A program made the position numbers and the translations under genes. Shown piece after piece: positions 1 to 5,958 of a stretch of 14,183 nt of DNA. Each line of letters starts with the position of its first letter. Position 1 is the stretch's first letter. The stretch lies in assembly GCA_023422735.1 (NCBI GenBank), contig JAFAGL010000214.1:1-14183 (forward strand). The letters run 5' to 3'. The DNA comes from Pseudomonadota bacterium (lineage in GTDB: Bacteria > Pseudomonadota > Alphaproteobacteria > Rhizobiales > Rhizobiaceae). The notes under the pieces were generated by a model. The model was not told the origin of the DNA. It did no database searches and saw nothing but the letters and a program-made list of their open reading frames with translations.

Positions 1-89
1 TTACTATATAGAGCGTGCGGCCTTCTCCATAGTCAACTGTCCTTTCCCCGTATCATGATGACGTCAAACCAGATTGGCGGAGAGGAAAG

Positions 90-329
90 ATGGAGAATTT
101 CTATAATCGCGACAGCATCTGCCGGGCACGCCATCAGGCCGATCCGCTGTCGCATCCGGATATTGCGAGAATGTCACTTCGCGAATTGGCCGACCTGCCG
201 ATCGGCCATTCCTGGCTACCGATGCAAGAGAAGCCTGCTCAGGGCCACTTCACCTCGGGTGGCATGCTGGAGAGGATCGCATCGATATTGCCGCCAGTCT
301 TGAGACCGAAAATCGTGCCGCGATCATAA
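90..329 (+). CDS. Small hypothetical protein, 3' end antisense to hemF
   Basis: This is a 79-residue ORF that I do not recognise. It starts at an ATG preceded by a purine-rich ribosome binding site (GGAGAGG at 79-85, 4 bases before the ATG), which is the main reason to take it seriously. The first half contains the stretch HPDIARMSLRELADLPIGH, which loosely resembles the short helical segment of small DUF1127/YjiS-like proteins of alphaproteobacteria. That resemblance is only an impression. The last 91 bases run antisense through the end of hemF, which begins at 239, so the C-terminal third may be an accident of the opposite frame. Two perfect 8-bp palindromes (52-59 and 59-66) lie just upstream. 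No signal peptide or membrane segment is visible. It could equally be a non-coding stretch. Confidence 0.42.
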   Translation: MENFYNRDSICRARHQADPLSHPDIARMSLRELADLPIGHSWLPMQEKPAQGHFTSGGMLERIASILPPVLRPKIVPRS

Positions 330-1153
330 AGCAGGTTGAATTCGACATACCGCCCGCGCCGGATGAGCTGTTCCTCGCGGTCAGCTTCCGTCCAGTTCTC
401 GTTGAAATTCTTGCGTACGAGATGCTGGTAAACGACGAGGAAGGAGCGACCGACATCCTGCGCGAAGCGGAAATCGGCGTCCCAGCCGCCATTCTCGCCT
501 TCCGAATGGAGATAATCGAAGAAAATGCCGCCAATTCCCCGCGCCTCGTTGCGGTGTGGCAGATAGAAATATTCGTCGCACCAGTCTTTCAGCCGGGCAT
601 AATCAGCAACGGCCGTGTGTTTGTTGCAGGCAAATTCCATCGCGCGATGGAACATCTGACTATCGGGATCTTCCTGCGTACGGCGTCGCTCAAGAACTGG
701 CGTCAAATCCGCACCACCGCCAAACCATTGACGAGACGTGACCACCATGCGGGTGTTCATGTGAACGGCCGGCACATTCGGATTCCAGGGGTGGCAGATC
801 AGCGAAATGCCGCTTGCCCAGAAGCGCGGATCTTCTTCACCGCCCGGCATCTGCTTACGGAACTCCGGCGAAAATTCGCCATGGACGGTCGAGCAGTGGA
901 CGCCCACTTTCTCGAACACGCGGCCGCTCATCATCGACATCACGCCGCCACCGCCGGCGCCGCCATCGCGCTGCCAGGGCGTCCGTTCGAAACGGCCCGG
1001 GCTCCATGAGGCGTGCGGACCACAGACTTCATCTTCCAGGGTCTCGAAACTCGCGCAGATACGGTCGCGCAATTGCTCGAACCATGCGCGCGCATTCGCC
1101 TTTTTGGTTTCAATATCGTCCGGCAAACCGGCGGGGATGCTGTCGCGGTTCAT
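239..1153 (-). CDS. hemF: Oxygen-dependent (aerobic) coproporphyrinogen III oxidase
   Basis: HemF carries out the oxygen-dependent oxidative decarboxylation of coproporphyrinogen III to protoporphyrinogen IX, a late step of haem synthesis in the cytoplasm. The protein shows the family's features throughout: GRFERTPWQRDGGAGGGGVMS near residues 53-73, HPWNPNVPAVHMNTR at 121-135, GGGADLTP at 145-152, the signature HRNEARGIGGIFFD at 200-213, and the C-terminal block RRGRYVEFNLLYDRGTIFGLKTGG followed by the ending PPEVKWP. I chose the ATG at 1153 (304 aa, close to the roughly 300 aa usual for HemF). The longer reading begins at a TTG at 1189 and adds 12 residues without family character. The Shine-Dalgarno before 1153 is modest (AGGA, four bases away). 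The gene is transcribed away from the divergent 85-aa gene at 1289. I found no FNR-type box in the short intergenic region. Confidence 0.95.
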   Translation of the reverse strand: MNRDSIPAGLPDDIETKKANARAWFEQLRDRICASFETLEDEVCGPHASWSPGRFERTPWQRDGGAGGGGVMSMMSGRVFEKVGVHCSTVHGEFSPEFRKQMPGGEEDPRFWASGISLICHPWNPNVPAVHMNTRMVVTSRQWFGGGADLTPVLERRRTQEDPDSQMFHRAMEFACNKHTAVADYARLKDWCDEYFYLPHRNEARGIGGIFFDYLHSEGENGGWDADFRFAQDVGRSFLVVYQHLVRKNFNENWTEADREEQLIRRGRYVEFNLLYDRGTIFGLKTGGNIDAILSSMPPEVKWP

Positions 1154-1237
1154 GAGGTCCTGCGAAAGATGGGATGGCTTGAAGTACAAGCGCCTTTCGT
1201 TCTCGGCAACCCCTCTTGCGCATCCGCGACAAATGAC

Positions 1238-1266
1238 TCGTCAACCGGCTCGCATCGACTTAAAAT
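1238..1266 (+). promoter_or_regulatory. Putative sigma-70-type promoter for the 85-aa gene
   Basis: TCGTCA at 1238-1243 (4 of 6 match to TTGACA) and TAAAAT at 1261-1266 (5 of 6 match to TATAAT) are separated by exactly 17 bases. Transcription would start near 1273, only about 16 bases before the ATG at 1289, just ahead of the GGAG ribosome binding site at 1278-1281. This is a match to consensus only; no start site is known. Confidence 0.4.
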
Positions 1267-1288
1267 CGAGGCGTGACGGAGTTCCCGC

Positions 1289-1546
1289 ATGCCACCGCCA
1301 ACCAGACCATCGCTTGACGGCCTCAAGGACAGACTTACCCGCGAACGCGAAGCCGGTCGGACGCGCTCACGCGACGGGTTCTTGCGCGAAACCTTCGTTC
1401 TTCCGCGGAATGATGCGCGCGCCAAGGCACGCGAGTGGTTCGATCGCTGGCCCAAGCAAGCTTACTGGACGGAAATCGAAAGCTGGTTCGAACGGCCCGG
1501 TGACGAGATCGAATTCACGATCCGGCGTTTGCCGACGGCCGATTGA
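1289..1546 (+). CDS. Small conserved-looking hypothetical protein (85 aa)
   Basis: This is a basic, soluble 85-residue protein of unknown function. The ATG at 1289 has a well-placed ribosome binding site (GGAG at 1278-1281, 7 bases upstream) and a promoter-like sequence just before it. The N-terminal third is rich in Arg and Pro. The remainder, with ARAKAREWFDRWPKQAYWTEIESWFERPGDEIEFTIRRLP, looks like a compact folded segment with several Trp residues and no transmembrane helix. It is divergent from hemF and ends 2 bases before the stop of the convergent MaoC-like gene, so it fills the gap neatly, which supports it being a real gene. I do not recognise a named domain. A longer ORF in another frame (807-1562) runs mostly antisense to hemF and is discounted. 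Confidence 0.72.
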   Translation: MPPPTRPSLDGLKDRLTREREAGRTRSRDGFLRETFVLPRNDARAKAREWFDRWPKQAYWTEIESWFERPGDEIEFTIRRLPTAD

Positions 1547-1548
1547 GT

Positions 1549-2013
1549 TCAGTGCGCTTTGACCAGCACCGCAGTTTCAAAACTCATGATGAGTTCGTCA
1601 GCGCCATTATATGCCTGTGCAAGACCTGACAAGATACGCCAGCCGGGGCGCGAGGCGAGCGGGCGATGGCCGGTGGAGATGCGGGTGAAGCGAATCGTGT
1701 CGCCGGCATAAGCAGGTTTCAGCCAGCGCAGATTCTTAAAGCCGGGCGAGGGGCCGAACTCGGGTGCCGGGCCTTCACCAGTCCATTTCACGGCATCGCG
1801 CGTATGAAGAAGATTGTAGCGCATCCACAACGAGGTTGTGTGCCAGCCGGACGCGCAAAGCGCGCCGAAGACGGTGCCCTTCGCGCCTTCCTCGCTCAAA
1901 TGGAACGGCTGAGGATCGTATTTCGACGCGAAGGCGGTGATTTCCGCGGCTGTCAGTGTCTGACTGCCGATTTCCTGCGTTTCGCCAATGGCAAAATACT
2001 CATCAAGCGTCAT
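1549..2013 (-). CDS. MaoC-like dehydratase (hotdog fold), distal copy
   Basis: This 154-residue single-hotdog protein belongs to the MaoC / (R)-specific enoyl-CoA hydratase superfamily. The hydratase core is visible at residues 25-58: FASKYDPQPFH, followed by a small-residue segment ending CASGWHT. Asp33 and His38 occupy the positions of the catalytic Asp and His pair of hydratase-2 enzymes (usual motif GDxNPxH). The change to YDPQPFH is typical of a subgroup acting on CoA thioesters whose substrates vary. The C-terminal half has the conserved LRWLKPAYAGDTIRF strand region. The start overlaps the stop of the upstream paralogue by four bases (ATGA at 2010-2013), so the two are probably translationally coupled and may form a heterodimer. 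It is the last gene of the rplY-pth-exoD-ychF cluster. The substrate cannot be told from sequence. Confidence 0.88.
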   Translation of the reverse strand: MTLDEYFAIGETQEIGSQTLTAAEITAFASKYDPQPFHLSEEGAKGTVFGALCASGWHTTSLWMRYNLLHTRDAVKWTGEGPAPEFGPSPGFKNLRWLKPAYAGDTIRFTRISTGHRPLASRPGWRILSGLAQAYNGADELIMSFETAVLVKAH

Positions 2014-2474
2014 GCGACCTCCCGATTGCGCAGAAGAAACATGCCGGTATTGGAAAATTCGAGCACGAGTTCATCGCGCTGATTGTAAAGGCTGTTGCGG
2101 AAGGTGACAAAGCCGAGTTGCGGACGCGAACCCGATCGACGGGTCGCCAGGACGTGCGCCTCACCACGGATCGTATCGTCAGCCAGAACCGGCTTCTTCC
2201 ATTTCAGATATTCGACACCCGGCGCGCCCTGCGATGTGGAATCCAGCAGGAAGTGATCGCAGATCAGCCGCATGAACATCGAGACCGTGTGCCAGCCCGA
2301 CGCCGACAAACCGCCGAGGATGCTGGCCCTGCCGGCTTCTTCATCGAGATGCATGGGCTGCATGTCGAACTGGCTGGCAAAGTCGATGATCTCTTCGGCG
2401 GATACATTCTTTTGACCAAGAGGGATGGTCAGGCCTTCCACGAAGTCCTCAAAGGCCCATCGCTTGTCGGTCAT
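2010..2474 (-). CDS. MaoC-like dehydratase (hotdog fold), proximal copy
   Basis: This is a second MaoC-superfamily protein, paralogous to its downstream neighbour. With the start I chose it has 154 residues. It carries IIDFASQFDMQPMH, giving the catalytic-type Asp37 and His42, then the ASGWHT segment and EYLKWKKPVLADDTIRGE in the second half. Three in-frame ATGs sit in a row at 2480, 2477 and 2474. The strong ribosome binding site GGAGG (complement of 2482-2486) is 1, 4 and 7 bases from them respectively, so the third ATG (protein MTDKRWAF...) is the best start. Its end overlaps the next gene by ATGA, and it begins about 30 bp after the ychF stop, so it is probably co-transcribed with ychF. 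The likely activity is reversible hydration of a 2-enoyl-CoA or a related thioester; the actual substrate is unknown. Confidence 0.88.
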   Translation of the reverse strand: MTDKRWAFEDFVEGLTIPLGQKNVSAEEIIDFASQFDMQPMHLDEEAGRASILGGLSASGWHTVSMFMRLICDHFLLDSTSQGAPGVEYLKWKKPVLADDTIRGEAHVLATRRSGSRPQLGFVTFRNSLYNQRDELVLEFSNTGMFLLRNREVA

Positions 2475-2481
2475 CATCATC

Positions 2482-2486
2482 CCTCC
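2482..2486 (-). promoter_or_regulatory. Ribosome binding site deciding among three tandem ATGs
   Basis: A perfect GGAGG on the minus strand lies between ychF and the proximal MaoC-like gene. Its spacing of 7 bases to the ATG at 2474, against 1 and 4 bases to those at 2480 and 2477, favours the third ATG as the start. Confidence 0.7.
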
Positions 2487-2504
2487 CGGGTCTGCTTGTA
2501 AGTA

Positions 2505-3608
2505 TCAGGTGTTGAAGCGGAACAGGAGAACGTCACCGTCCTGCACCACATATTCCTTGCCTTCGTCGCGTGCCTTGCCCGCTTCCTTGGCCGGAACTTC
2601 GCCGCCAAGCGTGACATAGTCATTATAGGCAATCGTCTGCGCGCGGATGAAGCCACGCTCGAAATCCGTATGGATCACGCCTGCAGCCTGCGGCGCCTTG
2701 GCACCCTTGTGGACGGTCCAGGCGCGCGTTTCCTTCGGGCCGACGGTGAAATAGGTGATGAGGTTGAGAAGGGAATAGCCGGCGCGGATCAGGCGATCGA
2801 GACCCGGCTCCTCCAGACCCATGGCTTCAAGATATTCGGCGGCTTCTTCATCGGGAAGCTGCGAGACTTCGGCTTCGATCGCCGCAGAAATCACGACCGT
2901 CTTGGCGCCTTGGCTTTCGGCCATGGCATCAACGGCCGTGGTATGCTCATTGCCCTCGGCTGCATCGCCTTCCGCGACATTGCAAACATAAAGCACCGGC
3001 TTAGACGTCAGCAGGTTGAGACCTTCAAGGATTTTCAGGTCTTCGGCCGCAATGCCGTCCAGCATCATGCGGACTGGCTTGCCATCCTGCAAAAGCTTCA
3101 ACGCATCTTCCATGACCGGCAATACGGTGAGCGCTTCCTTATCCTTGGTGGTAGCGCGCTTGCGGAACTGCACGATGCGGCGCTCAAGGCTTTCGAGATC
3201 CGACAGCATCAGCTCGGTTTCAACCGTTTCGGCATCAGCAACCGGGTCGATGCGACCTTCGACATGCGTGATGTCGTCATCTTCGAAGCAGCGCAGCACA
3301 TGCACGATAGCATCGACTTCGCGGATATTGGCCAGGAATTGATTGCCCAGGCCTTCGCCCTTTGAAGCACCCCGTACCAGGCCGGCGATATCCACGAAGG
3401 AAATGCGGGTCGGAATGATCTCTTTTGACTTGCCCGCCGTTGCCAGCGCCTTCAAGCGCGGATCGGGCACGGCAACTTCACCGGTGTTCGGCTCGATGGT
3501 GCAGAAAGGATAATTGGCGGCCTGCGCGGCGGCGGTGCGCGTCAGGGCGTTGAAAAGCGTCGACTTGCCGACATTGGGCAGGCCGACGATGCCGCATTTG
3601 AAACCCAT
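2505..3608 (-). CDS. ychF: Ribosome-binding ATPase YchF (Obg-family, OLA1 type)
   Basis: YchF is an Obg-related P-loop protein that binds ribosomes and prefers ATP over GTP. In bacteria it is linked to translation and stress responses. The 367-residue length is the family norm. The P-loop GLPNVGKST is at residues 9-17, the YchF-specific FCTIEPNTGEV at 35-45, the switch II/G3 element DIAGLVRGASKGEGLGNQFL at 73-92, and the non-canonical G4 NVAE at 210-213, where GTPases would have NKxD; this variant underlies the ATP preference. A coiled central insertion spans roughly 125-205. The C-terminal TGS domain (about 283-366) includes FTVGPKETRAWTVHKG and ends in the typical DGDVLLFRFN. The ATG at 3608 has AGGA nine bases upstream. 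It lies between exoD and the MaoC pair on the same strand. I use the widely used symbol; the eukaryotic orthologue is OLA1. Confidence 0.97.
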   Translation of the reverse strand: MGFKCGIVGLPNVGKSTLFNALTRTAAAQAANYPFCTIEPNTGEVAVPDPRLKALATAGKSKEIIPTRISFVDIAGLVRGASKGEGLGNQFLANIREVDAIVHVLRCFEDDDITHVEGRIDPVADAETVETELMLSDLESLERRIVQFRKRATTKDKEALTVLPVMEDALKLLQDGKPVRMMLDGIAAEDLKILEGLNLLTSKPVLYVCNVAEGDAAEGNEHTTAVDAMAESQGAKTVVISAAIEAEVSQLPDEEAAEYLEAMGLEEPGLDRLIRAGYSLLNLITYFTVGPKETRAWTVHKGAKAPQAAGVIHTDFERGFIRAQTIAYNDYVTLGGEVPAKEAGKARDEGKEYVVQDGDVLLFRFNT

Positions 3609-3684
3609 GAGAGTTGGTCCTGATCAGAAATCTGTTTTGCAGGGCTATGGGGGAGGAAGCGGGCGGTGGTCAACCCTTTGGAGA

Positions 3685-4272
3685 TCACGCCAAGGCCGTG
3701 AACCCGAGATAAAGGCCACAAAAGATGACGCCCAGCCCGAACAGTCCGAGCAGGCCGTCCTCGGTAATGAATGCCAGTGCGAAGAGGGAAACAGCGGTTG
3801 CCGCGATCGTTGCCGAAAAGGGAATGAACTCCATGACCGGCATCATCAGTCCGAGCATGAGGCATATGATCGCCGGCAAAAGTGAGAAAGGCGGCTTCAC
3901 CAGAAAGCACAACCTGGCCTTTGTCAGCCGATCCACGAAACGCGCCGGCTTCTTCAGCCAGCTTTGCGCCTTATCGAGACGTTTGCGCGTAATCGAGCGG
4001 CGCATGATGAAGGCAGGCAGCCACAAGCTTGAGCGCATCAAGACCATCTGGACTGCGATCAGCGCAATCATCAGTCCGCAAAATGTTGAAAGACCGGGAA
4101 TGCCGCTCAAAGGCGTTATCGCGATCAGGGCTGGAACAAGCATCAGTGGTGCAAAAGCATCTTCACCGATTTCCTTGACGACATCGGCGACAGTAATGAT
4201 CTCGCCTTGCCCTGCTTCCGACACGACGTCCAGGATATCTTCCATCGTGTCGAAATCATGCTGTTCGTGCAA
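3685..4272 (-). CDS. ExoD-family integral membrane protein
   Basis: This 195-residue protein resembles the ExoD family, named for a Sinorhizobium gene affecting exopolysaccharide production and nodule invasion; the molecular function of the family remains unclear. A soluble N-terminal stretch of about 40 residues (MEDILDVVSEAGQGEIITVADVVKEIGEDAF) precedes four to five hydrophobic segments. The ExoD hallmark LMLVPALIAITPLSGIPGLSTFCGLMIALIAVQ lies near residues 42-75. A basic loop (about 88-117) is followed by further membrane segments containing FITEDGLLGLFG. The reading frame opens with a TTG at 4272 that has a good ribosome binding site (AAGGGA seven bases upstream) and an in-frame TGA two codons before it. 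The first ATG, at 4245, has no Shine-Dalgarno, so I keep the TTG. The gene sits 60 bp after pth and 76 bp before ychF. Part of its ribosome binding site can pair with a sequence just after the pth stop. Confidence 0.85.
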   Translation of the reverse strand: MHEQHDFDTMEDILDVVSEAGQGEIITVADVVKEIGEDAFAPLMLVPALIAITPLSGIPGLSTFCGLMIALIAVQMVLMRSSLWLPAFIMRRSITRKRLDKAQSWLKKPARFVDRLTKARLCFLVKPPFSLLPAIICLMLGLMMPVMEFIPFSATIAATAVSLFALAFITEDGLLGLFGLGVIFCGLYLGFTALA

Positions 4273-4279
4273 CGGTCAT

Positions 4280-4326
4280 TCCCTTTTCGATCAGTCAGCA
4301 CATAGGGTAGCCGGCCGGAAAAGGGA
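4280..4326 (-). repeat. Inverted repeat that could mask the exoD ribosome binding site
   Basis: TCCCTTTTC at 4280-4288 and GAAAAGGGA at 4318-4326 are perfectly complementary 9-bp arms 29 bases apart. On the minus-strand transcript the upstream arm lies just after the pth stop and the downstream arm is the exoD Shine-Dalgarno itself (read as GAAAAGGGA), followed by the TTG start at 4272. The loop contains the palindrome CCGGCCGG, which could form competing structures. Folding has not been computed. Confidence 0.4.
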
Positions 4327-4332
4327 GACGTC

Positions 4333-5073
4333 TCAATCCTTGTTGAACAAGCGCTTGAGCATGGCCGCCATAGGGCCGGATGCGGGCAACTTCACCGGAG
4401 GCTGAGCAGGACGGGCCTGCCGGATATGGCTCTTGATTTTCGGCTGTGTCGCCGGAGCGTCCTTGAGCTGGCCCTTGCTGTAAGGCTTGGGCTCACGCGT
4501 GCCGCCGGGCGTGGCCAGCGCAACGCGGTTCATGAAATCATTATCCTTGCCGGTTGCAAGCAGGTCGGCATTATCGGCGATCGCGTCAAGAAGGGGATCG
4601 AGCCACGCTGTATCCGCTTTCGCAAAGTCGCCCAGCACCCAGTTATGCACGAGTTCCTTGACACCAGGATGACCGATGCCGATCCGCACACGGCGGTAGT
4701 CCTTGCTCGGCAAATGGGCGTCGAGCGAGCGGATGCCATTATGGCCGCCATTACCGCCGCCGATCTTGACGCGGATCTTGGCCGGCTGAAGGTCGAGCTC
4801 GTCATAAAGGATGCTGATATCGCCCGGCTCGATTTTGAAAAAGCGGGCCGCTTCACCCACCGATTGGCCGGAATTGTTCATGAAGGTTTGCGGCTTCATC
4901 AGCAGCACTTTTTCGGTGCCGATCGTTCCTTCGGCGACCAGTGCCTTGAACTTTTTGGTCCAGGGCGAAAAGGAATGGCGGCGAGCAATCGCGTCCGCCG
5001 CCATGAACCCGACATTGTGCCGGTTATTCTGATATTGCGCGCCGGGATTACCCAATCCTGCAAGAATACGCAT
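4333..5073 (-). CDS. pth: Peptidyl-tRNA hydrolase with C-terminal extension
   Basis: Pth cleaves the ester bond of peptidyl-tRNAs released prematurely from ribosomes, recycling tRNA. The expected active-site residues are all visible: Asn9 in GLGNPG, the catalytic His19 in NNRHNVGF, Asn66 in TFMNNSG, Asp91 in LYDELDLQ and Asn112 in GGGNGGHNGIRS. These correspond to Asn10, His20, Asn68, Asp93 and Asn114 of the E. coli enzyme. The core ends near residue 190. A further tail of roughly 55 residues, rich in Lys, Pro, Ala and Gln (for example KPYSKGQLKDAPATQPKIKSHIRQARPAQPPVKLP), takes it to 246 residues against 194 in E. coli. Such tails are common in Rhizobiales. The gene begins 30 bp after the rplY stop, the usual rplY-pth pairing, so it is very likely co-transcribed. 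The ATG at 5073 starts directly with the conserved MRILAGLGNPG. Confidence 0.97.
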   Translation of the reverse strand: MRILAGLGNPGAQYQNNRHNVGFMAADAIARRHSFSPWTKKFKALVAEGTIGTEKVLLMKPQTFMNNSGQSVGEAARFFKIEPGDISILYDELDLQPAKIRVKIGGGNGGHNGIRSLDAHLPSKDYRRVRIGIGHPGVKELVHNWVLGDFAKADTAWLDPLLDAIADNADLLATGKDNDFMNRVALATPGGTREPKPYSKGQLKDAPATQPKIKSHIRQARPAQPPVKLPASGPMAAMLKRLFNKD

Positions 5074-5103
5074 GGCTGGTTTCCCGTCGCGCTAAAAGAA
5101 GGA

Positions 5104-5793
5104 TTACTCCTTCGCGTCGCCTTCTTCGGCTTCCTCGGCAGCTTCTGCCTCAGCCTCGGCTTCCGCTTCCTGCGTTTCAACCAGTTCTTCTTCGGTGACA
5201 CCGGCTTCTTCAGCCTCAGTCAGAACAGCCGGGGCAGCAATGGTCGCGATGGTGAAGTCGCGGTCGGTGATCGTCAGCTCAACACCCTTCGGCAGCTTGA
5301 CCGAGGAAATGTGGATGATGTCGCCGATCTTGAGACCCTTGAGGTCAACCTCGATCGCGTCCGGGATCTTGTCGGCCGGAACGGTCAGCTCAACTTCGTG
5401 ACGAACAATGTTGAGAACGCCGCCGCGCTTGATGCCAGGCGAAGCGTCTTCGTTCAGGAAGTGAACCGGAACATTGACGGTGACGACCGAATTCTTGCCA
5501 ACGCGCAGGAAATCGACGTGCATCGGGAAGTCTTTGACGGGATCCATCTGGTAGTCCTTCGGAAGGACGCGGATCTTCTTGCCATCAACGTCGATGGTCG
5601 CAACGGTGGTTTTGAAGCCGCCGCCGTGGATCTTGTAGTAGATTTCCTTGTAGGAGAGAGCGATCGCCAGGGGAGGCTGCTTCTCGCCATAGATAACTGC
5701 TGGTACTTTGCCTTCGCGGCGAACAGCACGGGCGGACCCCTTACCGACCTTTTCGCGCGCTTCGGCCTTGAGCTCGTAAGTGTCGTGGCTCAT
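5104..5793 (-). CDS. rplY: 50S ribosomal protein L25/general stress protein Ctc
   Basis: This is the long (CTC/TL5) form of ribosomal protein L25, which binds 5S rRNA in the large subunit. The N-terminal L25 domain (about residues 5-93) begins ELKAEAREKVGKGSARAVRREGKVPAVIYG and contains the KDYQMDPVKDFPMHVDFLRV block. The C-terminal TL5 beta-domain (about 97-190) contains VPVHFLNEDASPGIKRGGVLN and LPKGVELTITDRDFTIATI. The last 35 or so residues form an extremely acidic low-complexity tail with alternating Glu and Ala, taking the protein to 229 residues. The ATG at 5793 has AAGGA about six bases upstream. It heads the cluster rplY-pth-exoD-ychF-MaoC-MaoC. A promoter-like sequence at 5916-5944 and a leader hairpin at 5851-5872 precede it. 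Confidence 0.97.
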   Translation of the reverse strand: MSHDTYELKAEAREKVGKGSARAVRREGKVPAVIYGEKQPPLAIALSYKEIYYKIHGGGFKTTVATIDVDGKKIRVLPKDYQMDPVKDFPMHVDFLRVGKNSVVTVNVPVHFLNEDASPGIKRGGVLNIVRHEVELTVPADKIPDAIEVDLKGLKIGDIIHISSVKLPKGVELTITDRDFTIATIAAPAVLTEAEEAGVTEEELVETQEAEAEAEAEAAEEAEEGDAKE

Positions 5794-5850
5794 GGCTTTT
5801 CCTTCTTTGTGGTGGAGCGCTTCCGGACCCGATGCCTGGAAACGTCGAAA

Positions 5851-5872
5851 GCGGCTGTCGGTGAACAGCCGC
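5851..5872 (-). promoter_or_regulatory. Stable hairpin in the rplY leader
   Basis: GCGGCTGT (5851-5858) and ACAGCCGC (5865-5872) form a perfect 8-bp, GC-rich stem with a 6-base loop, extendable by one G-U pair. On the minus strand it lies about 58 bases upstream of the rplY ATG and downstream of the putative promoter, so it would be in the 5' leader. The bases after it on that strand (TTTCGACGTTT) are only weakly T-rich. It could be an rplY leader control element, or a terminator for the upstream MFS gene. Confidence 0.5.
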
Positions 5873-5915
5873 CCCGCCCCGCGGTGCCTCCAAGGGTGTC
5901 TACGCGGGTGGCAGC

Positions 5916-5944
5916 CCTATAGCGGAAGGGCGTTTGCCATGCAA
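5916..5944 (-). promoter_or_regulatory. Putative sigma-70-type promoter for the rplY-pth cluster
   Basis: On the minus strand TTGCAT (complement of 5939-5944) and TATAGG (complement of 5916-5921) are separated by 17 bases. Read as CTTGC/CTATAG it fits the looser alphaproteobacterial housekeeping pattern. Transcription from it would start near 5909 and give a leader of roughly 115 bases that includes the 5851-5872 hairpin. The prs gene has a similar CTTGCATNGC core upstream. Confidence 0.45.
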
Positions 5945-5958
5945 GGGACCGCTGGCGC

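Noticed and set aside
6..30. Promoter reading leftwards out of the window (TTGACT ... CTATAT on the minus strand)
   Set aside because: The spacing is 19 bp, too long for a good sigma-70 promoter, and no downstream gene is in view.
422..1009. 195-codon plus-strand ORF opposite hemF
   Set aside because: It lies wholly antisense to hemF, whose motifs are unmistakable; its translation has no family character and no good start context.
807..1562. 251-codon plus-strand ORF covering the hemF start and the 85-aa gene
   Set aside because: It runs antisense to hemF and out of frame over the better-supported gene at 1289-1546; composition is Arg/Ser/Pro-rich as expected for a shadow frame.
4426..5922. 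498-codon plus-strand ORF opposite pth and rplY
   Set aside because: Despite its length, it is the antisense frame of two well-recognised genes. Long antisense frames are common in GC-rich DNA with strong codon bias.
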